Below, piece after piece: positions 24,901 to 36,099 of a DNA stretch of 64,000 nucleotides. The stretch lies in the NCBI GenBank assembly GCA_027475525.1, contig JAMWFC010000022.1:125015-189014 (forward strand), given 5' to 3'. Position 1 is the first letter of the stretch; every line of letters starts with the position of its first letter. The position numbers and the translations under genes are program-made. The notes under the pieces were generated by a model. The model ran no database searches. It was not told the origin of the DNA and saw only the letters and a list, made by a program, of their open reading frames with translations. Origin of the DNA: Macrolepiota albuminosa. Lineage: Eukaryota; Basidiomycota; Agaricomycetes; Agaricales; Agaricaceae.

Positions 24901-26339
24901 AGTGCCAGAACTCATTCTTTGGTGCGGGGCTAGCTCCCCAGTTCTATTGGTCGCCGGTGACCAATACCATCTTCGTCGGGCAAGAAGCCCATGCAGCCAG
25001 GTCCTTCAAGACCGATAAAGAGGGCAACGCCACGTTGACGCCCCACAACAGTAAGGTGTACCAAGTAGCACCTCGTGGGTTTCCCTGCAGTCCCCGAGAG
25101 CTCCACAGGCTCCATTCACTGGTAAACAACCAGTTTACGCTGATTCATCAGCGTCAGTTGGGCTACCTACTGCTCAACGAATTCAAATGGGTGGCGCTGA
25201 ACTGCCACCCTACTGCCCAAGACAGAACCATGTCTCACTTACTCGACGAGGTCCCGTATAAGACCATAGCGGTACCCTTTGCAAGTCCCAAGGAGCGGGA
25301 GAACATCTCGTGAATAATTGTGCCAACGCGGATCTATCGCCGCAAAGAGGGTGGGAGACTTGCCTTTGTCAGCCTTACTCCCCCTGATCCAAAGCAACCG
25401 TTTGCTTTGGACTACCTGGGCTCGTATGCCCTCTTCTATGGGCGTCCTGGGATGCCCAACGTATGAACCGGTCTGGCTATGGACCATGCCATGCGCATTC
25501 ATTGGCGCAGCCTTTTTGGGTTTGCACTTGTATGTGCCCTCAGCGCCAGCCGCCCCTCCAAGACCACGGTACACAAGTATCTGGCCTATGTTTTCGCAAG
25601 GCCAGGCCTCTACAAAGAGGCCATAGCCAAGTACGAGGCGGCTACGGAGCAAGTTTTTGTGCCCCTCCACGCTGATGACCCTAACTTCGAGGCTCGGACT
25701 GTGGACATCCTGGAAGCATCAGCTTCCGTGTTTACCACTTCGGACGTATTACGTGTCCTTCTTCACAATCAAATTCCGGTCAGCTGGGCTGACCATGCTT
25801 ATACCTATGGGGTCACCTACTTGGCCCACATATTCTTCAGCGACAGCGGGCTCTACAACGAGGCGGCCGCCATTGACAATGAGAGGCTGCAACGCCTCGA
25901 CCATTACGGGACACCCCAGTCCATTGCTCAATGGGATGGGTAGCGCGAGGCCACCATTGGCGATCGACAACACCTTATGCTCCAGCAGCAGGACAGTTGT
26001 CGTGCTTATGACGACGCACTCACCAAGGGGATGTACCTCCTCATCGGACAAGACATTCATGCCCACGAGATCTGGATGCGCCAGTACCCGTCCGACACTG
26101 GAGATCTGCCTGATCCCCAACCACGTATCCCTGGGTCGATTGTTGACCCCACTCTCACACTGTCTCCCCTCCGGGACTACGACGACTCCCTGCCCATCGC
26201 AGGGCCATCAGGCACTTCCTATGAGCCCACACCTGAGGATGAACTCCTCGACTACGACATGGATGACGCGACTGCTGATACATTCTGGGAGCCTGGGGAC
26301 TCTCCAATTGCCCCCGTCCCTGACTTACCGACGGCCTGA
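21967..26339 (+). pseudogene. Element 3 accessory reading frame downstream of pol
   Basis: I do not recognise the family. It starts at ATG 21967 (MDNMPVDRNEQQQFEF), slips in a run of eight G near 22045, is split by solo LTR C, and resumes as a Gln/Pro/Gly-rich segment (APQWGQLQQAVGFPQQQQ). A charged region (SKRARQQGVEDV), a globular part (LDYLGSYALFYGRPGMPN near 25410) and an acidic tail ending near 26339 follow, roughly 1,000 residues in all. Stops at 24819, 25311, 25464 and 25940 fit decayed CGA or CAG codons. The 77-bp duplication 23838-23991 and a shift near 24400 also break it. A gene of this size between integrase and the 3' LTR is unusual. Confidence 0.6.
22081..23150 (+). mobile_element. 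Solo LTR of the element 1 family (LTR C)
   Basis: 1070 bp, TGATAGGC...GGCATCATCA, flanked by GCGC on both sides (22077-22080 and 23151-23154). With it removed, QMAPPLTQNAPQWGQ reads through. It includes a TATA-like stretch near 22758 and the GGCGCTA hairpin near 22699. It shows that the element 1 family was active after element 3 inserted. Confidence 0.92.
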
Positions 26340-26373
26340 CCATTGTAATATTTCGAGACCATAGCTCGGTCTA

Positions 26374-26384
26374 ATTGGGGGGTG
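26374..26384 (+). other. Polypurine tract of element 3
   Basis: ATTGGGGGGTG sits immediately before the 3' LTR, matching the expected plus-strand primer site. Confidence 0.75.
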
Positions 26385-26619
26385 TGTAGCGTAGTCCGCT
26401 ATGTGGCTTTGGCCACATAGCTTTACTTACTGTAGTAGATATTATATTATAATTATTATAATATAATATTAATATATTAATTACTTTACTATATATACTT
26501 ATATGTGCTGCTTATTAAGCAGCTTATTTTATGTTTATACTACATAGTCAATAGACCAGACTGGTCTGATTCTGTGCAGTGTGAACCTTAAGCTCTCACT
26601 CAACTGTAACTCTGTTACA
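26385..26619 (+). repeat. 3' LTR of element 3
   Basis: 235 bp, TGTAGCGTAG...GTTACA, nearly identical to the 5' copy at 14241. It is followed by GTTTT, the right target duplication. Confidence 0.92.
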
Positions 26620-28094
26620 GTTTTCTTTGTCCTCAGTCACCATACATCTGCCGCTCTGGACTTCCGTTTGTCCGCCGTCACCAGCCGCCATGGTCTCCAT
26701 CGCTGTTAGTCCTTCTGCTTCTTCACAAACAATGAATAGAGGTGGCAAAGAATTGTTGTCCATCTCCTCTTCCGCAGGAATGAACAAAGGGGGCAAATCA
26801 TTGTCTTCGGTCTCTTCTTCTGCAGGAATGAACAAAGAAGGCAAAGAATCCTCTTCCATCTCCTCTTCTGCAGGAATGAACAAAGGCGGCAAAGATTTGT
26901 CTTCCGTCTCCTCTTTCGCAGAAATGAACAAAGGAGGGATACCCTCTAAGTCAGGGTCACTAATGGATGGATTAGGGATATCCACCTGGTCGTCGTCAGT
27001 TTCCCCCAGCTCCCTGAATGTCCCACGGACATGAGCTGCTGGGGCGGAAGGAAGTTGGGATGCCGGTTGAACCACAACATGAGAGTTTTCCATTGTAGGG
27101 CCATACACCAGTCCAGGTTTACTCTGACTGTAGAGGTGGTGGAATGGATGTTGTGCATTCAAGGGTTCGATATGTGTCAAGGATGGCCATTGGAGAGAGT
27201 TGACATCAGGGAGAGTGGTAGGATGGGCCATGGAGAGGCAGTCTTGAGGATCAGGCTGCTCACCATCAATACTGTTGGTATGGGACTCGATGCCTGTCAA
27301 TTGGCCTGTCCGAGCAGGATCTACGGACCTGGAAACGGAACTGACAATGGAAGCAGCAACAGACTTGCTGCCAGCAAACAGGCAGATCATATTATTGGCT
27401 GTTGGCACATGTTCCATCCTATCCAGCGACCACCACTTGTCTAGGGCTAGAAGTGTCCGCTGGTGGCCCCTGGTGAATCCGCTACCTGCAAACACACAGA
27501 GCAAATCATCTGGTGCTGGGACGGACACCAATCCATTGGATGGCAATGTCATGGACAGCCAGCGGTTGCATGCCAAGAAGCTTTCAAAAGAGTGGAAGCC
27601 TTGCTGATGTACGAGAAGGCAATGCTCCAGCGTTTCATTGCTTAAGACCTGAACATCCTCTCGGCCAATGTGGTTCCACCAATCACAGCCATACAGATTC
27701 CTGATAAGACCTTGACAGCCATCAACAAACTCCAGGATCTCTGTGGGCAAAGTTTGCTGATTTTAGAGAGGGAAAAATCAGCTCATGCTTTTGATAATGT
27801 CTGGGACATTGCAGACCACATTATTCAGTGATGCAGCCCCCAGATATGACAATACAAAGTTCTATGGCACACAGTCAGATCCTAATATATTTACACATTT
27901 TAAAGTTATCTTACCAACTCCTTGTCTAGATGCTGGATAATCCATGCCTCTTCTGCTTCAAGACTTGGCGCAAGATTGCCAAATATGGAAAGTGCTGCAA
28001 TGAGGCGTGACTCGATGTAGTCAACAACCTCTTGCAAATTTTCTAGTACAGTAGCTTGGGACATGACATTGTGTGGTACAGAGGTAGATGCCAT
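26620..28094 (-). pseudogene. 5' part of a PPLF-repeat gene split by element 3
   Basis: I do not recognise the family. Exon 1 runs 28094-27915 (starts MASTSVPHNVMSQATV) with a clear donor GTAAGATA. Exon 2 opens at 27756 after an AG and begins QTLPTEILEFVDGCQG. It then contains about five repeats of PPLFIPAEEE type, separated by acidic Glu/Asp linkers, and runs straight into the element 3 insertion. The rest of the gene is at 14240-13658. It is head-to-tail with the KDZ pseudogene upstream (stop 28318), so the two may have travelled together, by inference. Confidence 0.6.
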
Positions 28095-28317
28095 TGCACT
28101 CTTGCTTGTAGAAGTGGATACTGCTATGTATCAGATTTTTGTGCCTTGTAAACAAAAGTGATTTTCAACAATTCCATTGCATGTGACTGTCACAAATCTG
28201 TTCCAATCATCCGCTGATGGCAGCAAGCTGCATCCATCAGTTCAATCCATCTCTGCATCCGTCACATCAATCCATTTCTGTATCCGTCATATCAATCTGT
28301 CTCTGCATCCACCATTT
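28095..28317. other. Low-complexity spacer
   Basis: Between the PPLF-repeat gene and the KDZ 3' end. It has repeated catcc/gcatccgtca words and a ccgctgatgg copy of the window-wide TCCGCTGG motif. No gene is seen. Confidence 0.5.
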
Positions 28318-31300
28318 TCACAGCGGATCTCTTGCAGTTTGGGGGGGAATAAAATCAGGAAGCACCCGCCTAAATTTATCAATTGCCATTGAGGCCAATT
28401 CTTGCCACATGGCCACCTTTTTGTGGGCATATGACTGGAGACCTCTTTTCTTCACTGACATACCACGCTTCGACCAAATATCTGCCTGGTTGAAGAAATA
28501 CCGAACTGTCCACTCTATTTCACTCGTGACAAGCTGACATTCCTCTGTCCATCTGTTGCATTGTGCTCTAGCACGTAGATAATGAACACGATTAACTGAA
28601 GAGATATGTTTACAAACGGATGTAATGATAACGGAAATGTTAACAAGAGGACTCACATTCAGAAATAGTTGCAGATTCATTTTCTGCATCAGAATTAGAG
28701 TGCCATATCCAAGATACCTTGATCCTTGATGAACCAGGAATGTTGGGATCTTGTATAGCTGTGCTTGCATTCAAATCCGCTTTCTGTAGAACTGAATACT
28801 TTCTCTGAATACTGGGGTCTGATCCCAGTCGCAGCAGAGCACTGCGGCATCATGCATAGGCACGAGCCTTCACTAGGATTGAGGCCTGCATTCTTTGAAA
28901 AGATGCATGAGCTCGAGTATTCACATTCTTGCTTGGGGCGACCTGGACAACGTGAAAATATAGGAATGATTTCTCTGCAATGAATTTCCAAAGGGCTTGC
29001 AGGAGCCTTTCAATTTGAATCAAGCGCAGATTGCGTTCTATCATTGTTAATGGTGAGACATTACCCATGATCATAGATAGGAAGGAGATTTCAAAATCTT
29101 CTGGAACAACTACATCTGTTGGTTTAATGGTGAGACATTACCCATGATCATAGATAGGAAGGAGATTTCAAAATCTTCTGGAACAACTACATCTGTTGGT
29201 TCAAGGTTATCCGCTGGCGGTACCAGCGGATCCGCTGGTTGTCCATCTTCCGCCATTTCATTGTCGTCAAAGGCTCCGGGAACTTCATCCGGTTCCAGAG
29301 GGGCAGTCCGCCTTCCACCAGCAATAAACCCGCTCCTGTCCTGAGAAGCAGCAAGGACATTGAGTTGAACCCTTAATAGTTCTCTTTCCATCTCGACCTT
29401 TTACCAATCATCATTGCTTGCATGCCGATTCAAATGGCAAACCTGGTCATGAATTGCAATTCTGAGCTTCCAATTAGTGAAATAGGTTGGGCCATCAGCA
29501 ATACACCTTACTGCTGCTCCTCAATGTCAAGGGCAAGTTGAATCCAGAAGGAATGAATATCCGTCGCTGCAACATCCGTTGAGTGGTTTCCACTGTCTGC
29601 TGCCATTCGGTCTTCACTTGCACTATTGAAGGTCATTGTACAAGCTTTCAGAATATCCATTGCTTTACGGTTTCTGCTGCCATTCGGTCTTCACTTGCAC
29701 TATTGAAGGTCATTGTACAAGCTTTCAGAATATCCATTGCTTTACGGTTTTCCTCCTCTCTGAGCCTTTCTGTCTTAGCTATTCCGGCTTCCCAGCTTGT
29801 TAGTAAATCCATTGATATTCTGACGAATCGCTCAGTAAAATATTGAACAGCTGCATCTCTCATCTCAACAGCAGTCCTGTACTTTTGACATAGGAATGGA
29901 ACCATGTCAAGCAGCTTCTTCCAGTTTGAGTCACACATGTGATCATCAAGGATTTCTGCCCGATGTGCCAAGGTAGCCGTACGGGCCATCTGTGAGACTT
30001 CATTTAGTGTAGACCAGAGACTTTCAATTATCTCCCCAGCCAAATGACCGGCCCCAGGAATGAAGGACAGGGCAAAGCGGAAAAAACAATCCTCCTTATG
30101 CCCATGGACATGAAGAAGTCCTATTGCAAAGTCCACGAGTAGATTATCTGGCAGGACTTCTCCGGCCTCGGCAAGCCATTCAGAAAATTTGACACACCAC
30201 TGGCATGCTATGTCATATACCAGTAGGAGATGCTGAATCCCATCCATGTTGGTCGTCTTAACTGCCCGTGTGATGGAAAAGTCTGTGTAAACCTGGCCTT
30301 CACCACGGGTCAAGTTTGTTACACTATTAGGAGCAAAGCAGCCGTGCTGTGTACATGCCGTTGCAACAATACCAGTAATGTCGCATGACTTGTTCATCAT
30401 CAGGGCCTTTTCAATAGCTTTGAATGTGTTTTCACAGGCGGCTCCCTGGACAGCCGGAGGTCCAGCGGACGGCCGACGGACAGGATTGAATTGATGAGCG
30501 GACGGCGGACAGGTAGAGTTAAAGAATGTCACTCACCATTGGCTGTTCCTTTGCGCGCTTGAGATAGTAGGTGAGCTCATCCCTCCTGGCCATCATACCA
30601 CCGCCTTCTGAATGCCATACATCATGAGCAGGATTAGAATGTTGGACGTGATCCGCCTTGAAGTTGCTGTCCATCATTAAAGAATGATTGAACTTCCACC
30701 AGACAGGATTTTCTTCCCAGTTGGATGGAAGATTGACTCTTGGTTGAGGACAAGTTGGACAGAATATTGCAAGTTCACCATGGTCTGGCGCCATGGGATG
30801 CCTCAATTCATCATGGCCGAAGCCTGCCCACTTCAACTTCTTCAGCCACCGCCATGAACAAGAAATTCATCGTAGCTCGTGGTAAAGGTTATCCACCTCA
30901 CCAAAAGATGCAATCGGAGAGGTTATTCTTGCAATTTTCTGCCAGTACTGGTAGGCGGATGCTTTTCACTCTAGATTTGTCAGACAGAAGTTTGTCTAGC
31001 ACAGCCGTTGTAAAATATGTTTGTGTCTGATCAAATATACTGGGGACCAGCTGGGAGTGGATAGTATCCTCTACCAAGACATCCATCCCAGAACACTCAC
31101 ATGAAATGACAATGATGTAGTGTACTCCAGTTGTGTGAACAATCCGTTGTATTGGATTCCCAAAGCAATCATATCTGTCTATATGGAACCTGTTCGTGGC
31201 TGGCCAATCTTCTGGAATATCTTCTATTGGCACATTATTCTCTGAGTCCTGTTGCTCTTCCTCTTCCATGATTTGATCAAGGCTGGCATCCTGAAGTCTG

Positions 31301-32191
31301 CTCAGGAAATTTAAAGTCATGGATAGATGCGCTGCCAGATGTTCCAGGTCGCTATCCACTGATGGAAGTTCAACTTCCAGTTGATATTCGAGTCGTAGAA
31401 ACTCTTGCTCTTAAATGTCCTTTTTCCGCTCGTGGTCCTCAAGAGCCCTGACCCTGACCTTTCCTTGATGACAGTTTGCATGCAATAAATTGTGTTGAAT
31501 ATAGAAATACCCTCCAGTATCCGACATATTCATTGGTTGGAAATACCTACCATTCCATACTTCAAATTGTGTTGAATATAGAAATACCCTCCAGTATCCG
31601 ACATATTCATTGGTTGGAAATACCTACCATTCCATACTTCAGGTCAGTGAAATGGGTTGGAGTCGTGCATACAGCAGAAACATCTACGACAGAATATTCT
31701 TGACCCAACGCAATCACGGCATTGCCATCATGCAAGATAATGGTCAGGACAAGCAAGGCAATCAGTAACGTCATCCATTGATTTACGACCAAGCAATCCA
31801 TTGAGCAACTGTGGAACATGGTTGATGAAGTCGTTAAGATAATCTGCCTGTGTCTATGTATGAACTTGAATAATTTGCTCTCAATAATAGCATACATTCA
31901 AATCACCTTTACATGCCTTATAGATACGGGCATTGTATCATCTACATCATCTGCCGTTGGATTATTGTCCAAGTATGCAAAGTTATCATCATCTGCAAAT
32001 GCCGCAGGTGGTGCACCAGTTACAATGGGAGCGGGACCCAGTGGTAGCCGTTGTGTTATGAGGACTGGCAACCCTCGTGTGTTCTGAGTGAGTTGTGTCC
32101 TTTCCTCAGCAAATGGGATGAGGTCCCTTTGTCTGATGACTGTTGTTTTTGGTCGCTTGCGTTTCTTTAGAGAGTTCAGGTTCATGATCAA
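28318..32191 (-). pseudogene. KDZ (Kyakuja-Dileera-Zisupton) transposase with CxC cysteine cluster, decayed
   Basis: Several exons. The N-terminal part (32191-31900) is followed by a cysteine cluster near 31760-31640 (CLACPDHYL, WQCRDCVGSRIFCRRC, NPFH), the CxC module that precedes KDZ domains. Next come VHYIIVISCECSGMDV (31120), CPTCPQPRVNLP and SLMMDSNFKADH (30750-30650). The core has YDIACQW, HVHGHKEDCFF and GEIIESLWSTLN near 30220-30000. These give the D, D and E of the catalytic triad known for KDZ. The C-terminal helical region ends at 28318. Two in-frame TGA codons lie in the cysteine cluster. 77-bp duplications at 29047, 29596 and 31487 also break frames. No terminal inverted repeats were found. 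Confidence 0.85.
29209..29231. repeat. TCCGCTGG palindrome inside the KDZ pseudogene
   Basis: ATCCGCTGG and CCAGCGGAT flank a 5-nt centre, with a further CCGCTGG directly after. It is one of many copies of the word between 28 and 41 kb. Confidence 0.6.
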
Positions 32192-32504
32192 AATATGTAT
32201 GGCCAGGACCTAGCCATTGTACTAGAGATCTAATGAGACCGCTCATCGATATTGGCAATATGCCACAATTTGGACGGGCTGGATACCAGTGGACAGTGGA
32301 CCCTATCCATCGAAGACAAATAGAATCTGTTTGTCATCAACGGACACTGAACGGAAAATCTATATTTTATCATGTGATCCTTCAGTTGAGAACTGTGTGG
32401 TTGCAGAAAATTATATTGTCTACAAACATGTCTGCCCTCCTGCAACCGCCTGAACCAATATTTTCACCAAAGAAAGGTTGCAGAAAATTATATTGTCTAC
32501 AAAC

Positions 32505-35500
32505 ATGTCTGCCCTCCTGCAACCGCCTGAACCAATATTTTCACCAAAGAAACGACGAGTGGAACCGATATTTACAGCAAAAGAAAGATCTATCTTTGAA
32601 CCATACAAGGAACTCTACCGCTCCTCAACTACTCCTCAAGCTTGGACTGCTATCTTAAAGGATAAAATCCTAACGGATATCTTCAACTACTGGGCCACTA
32701 AGAGAACAGAGCCAAAGACAGGAGAAGAGTGGGCAGAGAGAATCAAAGTAGGTACAGCAACTCATTGCAAAGAACTAGACATCATTTGCTTGAATAGAAG
32801 GTTGTCCAGTATATCAAGAATTGCTGGCGCCCTTATTACCAGCATAAAGATCCAAAGGTGCTTCTGAAAACTTCACTGCGAGATGTTGTCCAGCAGACAA
32901 TGGCAAAGGAGATAAACGAGGAGATCCAGAACTTGTTGAGGGGTAAGGATCACAACGCCTCGGGATTGGATGCATTTGCACAATATAATGTGGCTGTCAA
33001 AAATGTTATGCATCAACTCACACCGCAGGAGGAAAGTTGTTTACGGAAGATGGCAGCAGAATGGAGTGAAAAAAGAAATCCGCCAGAAATTCAGCGCAAG
33101 TTGGTACTCCTTCCGTCCCCCATCCGTCCTCTATTTGTTGTACATCCATCTGCTTGATTCCGCTTTCTAATTGTTGTCTCTCCAGGAAGGCCCAAAAGCA
33201 CGGTTTGAAGCCTGTGGACGATGCAGATGTGCTTTGATTTAGAGAGATGGACATGTTGAGTTGGACTGTTGTTGGTTGATATGCAGATGAAGGCATGACT
33301 ATTAGAATATATGTGGTGCCATCATTCTTTAAACAATTTTAACACCAATTATAGTCATGACAATATGTCATACTTGATCCATGCTAACCGACCTACCTTT
33401 CAAGACTCCTTTCCTGACCTTGTTAGTGATTTCAACAAGAAGATGATGGATTACATATCTGCTCTTCTTGGTAGAGACATGCCATCCAACATGCAATCAC
33501 CCCATGATTTGACTCCTCCTATCCTTACATGCCATGACCTCATCCTTGATCTGGATAGGGATGGATTCCCAATATTACCAGCAGATCCAGGACCAGATAT
33601 ATTTCAAACTCAGGCAGAATTGAAAATGCTTGTCCAGGACTATCTAAATACTCATTACAGTGAATCCTAGTTTTCTCCACCTTTTCTCATCATCTGATCA
33701 CTCCGTCAGAAATTGCGTCTGGTTACCAGTATGAATCTGCTCCTTACAAGGCAGTGAAGACCAATGATCAGCAATTCATACATTCAAGATATCTTCCAGA
33801 GGGTTTGATATTCCAAGATCCCCATAATCTTGGTCAGCCTGAGCTATTGCATCTGCTGAACTTCTGGAGAGACCATCAAGGACAGTATGGATCCAGTGAC
33901 ACCTTCCGCTGGATGATTTATCTCAACTGTCACAAGCAGCCAGTAGCTGCCGAGTACAGCACCTGAGCTGATCGTGGAAAAAAATACGGCAGCAGCAGCA
34001 GCAGCACATAAGGCTACACACAAAAATGGAGGGAAAAATTGGAAACAGAGGCCAACACCATCAGCAGTAGTCAATGACAACAGTAGGACCATTGCTAATG
34101 ATGGAGCTGCTGATGGCGGATTCGCTTTAGTCACCGGATCTGCAGTAGTGTAGTACTTGGTTGCAAGTAGTACTGATAGTTCTGGGGCTTTCTTGAAGTC
34201 TTAGAAAGTGACCTCTAATCCACACTGGTGCTTGATGATAAAAACTTGATGTATTGGATGCTTCACAGAATATCAAATATCCTGATGGGCAGAAGAAGGT
34301 TCTCAATAAACTCCAGCCTAAGTAGTTCACTCCCTGGGAACCACCGAGCCTTTGTCTACCAATAGACTTCCAATAAGAGGTGTTCAATAAACTCTAGCCT
34401 AAGTGATTCACTCCCTGGGAACCACCGAGCCTTTGCCTATCAATTGCCTGTCTATTCTCTACTAAACTTGGGCTATTTATACTGTTTTTCTGGTGCACAG
34501 ACCACTATCTACACCTGACTCTTTGTTGTCAACTCCCCAGCCTCCAGAACATATTTGATAGTCCAATTTCCCTTTTGGGAGGCATGTTTCGGTGCCACCA
34601 GTTCCACCATTCCTCTGGATGTCTCTGATTGCCACTTCCCCATTTGCTTCAGCTCCATTTAGCACGATCCCATTCATAGATCCTTCTTTCCCCTTTTAGT
34701 GCTTCCCTGCATTCCATGCTTCTTTTGACATCCCTCCATGCTTTTTTTCCTTTCCCCTTTCAGTCATGTCAAATTGGGCATTGTCAGATCTGATCTTGAT
34801 CTAGATCATCACAATTTGATCTCATTTCGTCACTTCTGCCAGCTCCCATGCTTCCCTTCCCCATTACAGTGGTTGGACTATTGTTGAGTGGATAGCTTGA
34901 GCTGGTCCCTGCCCCTTTGTTCTGTACTGTCTGTGTATTTATTGGGGTGTTTTTGGAGATATAATTTGTTGAGACTGCTACCAGGAGGCTTACAGTTTTC
35001 AGCCTTATGATTAAATGTTTATTTTGACTTCTGGTGCATATTGTGTCCCTGACTGCTGGTACAGCATCGTATCAGTAGTCGATAGCAACAGTAGGACCAT
35101 TGCTAATAATGGAGCTGCTGATGGTGGATTCGCTTTAGTCACCAGATCTGCAGCCAACTTGGAGTGGCAACTGGGGCCTACACTTCCCCTGTCACCTAGC
35201 ATACCACACACACCACTGCCTGACTTACAGCCAACTTGGAGTGGCAACTGGGGCCTACACTTCCCCTGTCACCTAGCATACCACACACACCACTGCCTGA
35301 CTTACAGGAGAAACCTCCTGTCTTGTGCTCACCGCACACTCCCCAGCCTCAGCGCCACAACAGATCCACAGTTCACAACAAATCCCAACTAAATGTATCA
35401 GCTTCCACTCACAACGAGTCCACTCTCGACGAATTTGTTCATGATAGATGTGGTGATGATACAGCAGTGGTAGATGCCACTACCATCCACCTCTTACAAC

Positions 35501-35742
35501 AAAGAGGATGGAGCCATCCAGACCCTCCAATTAATGGCCCTAGTAATGGTTTCTCTAGATATAGAGTGTCAAGAAGGGTGCTCGACATTCTTCAAGATGA
35601 GGACAATGACCAATTTGAAGATGAGGGAAGGCCGGCATTACAAAACCAAAAGAAGTGCAAGGCATTGCCTAACCAATTGTCAACAAATTCCAAGCAACCC
35701 CGCAAGTCTCAAGCACAGATGCTACAGAAAGATGCAGCTTGA
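32505..35742 (+). pseudogene. Unrecognised multi-exon gene beside the KDZ element
   Basis: Starts MSALLQPPEPIFSPKKRR at 32505; the same ATG also occurs at 32428 in the first copy of a 77-bp duplication. A clean 50-bp intron spans 32748-32797. After it comes KDPKVLLKTSLRDVV and then AFAQYNVAVKNVMHQLTP (to about 33100), a layout I associate with uncharacterised agaricomycete proteins found near transposons. Later exons hold PEGLIFQDPHNLGQPELL (33795) and a C-terminal part, STLDEFVHDRCGDDTAVV, ending at 35742. A roughly 925-bp insert with 83-bp direct repeats (34063 and 35071) splits it, and a 77-bp duplication lies at 35151-35304. Function unknown. Confidence 0.5.
34063..35153. repeat. Insert of about 925 bp bounded by 83-bp direct repeats
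   Basis: Copies at 34063-34145 and 35071-35153 (about 93 percent identical by eye, differences mainly transitions) both code for SNSRTIANxGAADGGFALV-like text. The insert holds an 81-bp imperfect tandem repeat (34303 and 34384) and no gene. It could be a decayed solo LTR or a segmental duplication. Confidence 0.55.
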
Positions 35743-36099
35743 TACATTGATATGTCTATACCAGCAAAAAGGAGTAGCAGCCACACTAAGGTCATTTGAC
35801 CAGTCTGCCGTCATTGATGTGGGGAAGGGGGAAATGTTACATTACATTTTTGTAAACTATAGTGTTACAAAAATGTAGCAATGTCTATTACAATGAAAAA
35901 AAAATTGTATAATAAGTAACTGTCCATCTTAAACCGTCCATCTTCACTTGTCTTCTGTTGCCTTCCATCTCTCAGTAAGCCAACTGGATGATCGGGTCCA
36001 TTGCATTGGCGGCCGACTACTTCAGGAATTGCTGTGAGCCCATCCTCTTGGGCCAGGGAGAGGGTCCTCAGCAGGGACTGGCGGAGAGATGGAAGATGG

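Larger units (their letters stand above)
14241..26619 (+). mobile_element. Complete Ty3/gypsy chromovirus-type retrotransposon, element 3
   Basis: 12,379 bp including a nested solo LTR. Two 235-bp LTRs start TGTAGCGTAG and end in TTACA. The flanks are GTTTT on both sides (14236-14240 and 26620-26624), a 5-bp target duplication. The internal order is gag, protease, RT, RNase H, integrase, chromodomain, then a 4.4-kb extra reading frame and a polypurine tract. The LTR family is unrelated to that of elements 1 and 2. It interrupts a minus-strand gene. No TGG-type primer site follows the 5' LTR; the first bases are T-rich, then gaatccgcc. Confidence 0.93.

Noticed and set aside
28318..32191. Terminal inverted repeats for the KDZ element
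   Set aside because: I could not find a convincing pair in the flanks, and the left flank is rearranged by element 3; the borders are left open.
34303..34450. Tandem repeat in the 34-kb insert as a fixed-period duplication
   Set aside because: Period is 81 and the copies differ at several bases, so it is an older natural duplication.
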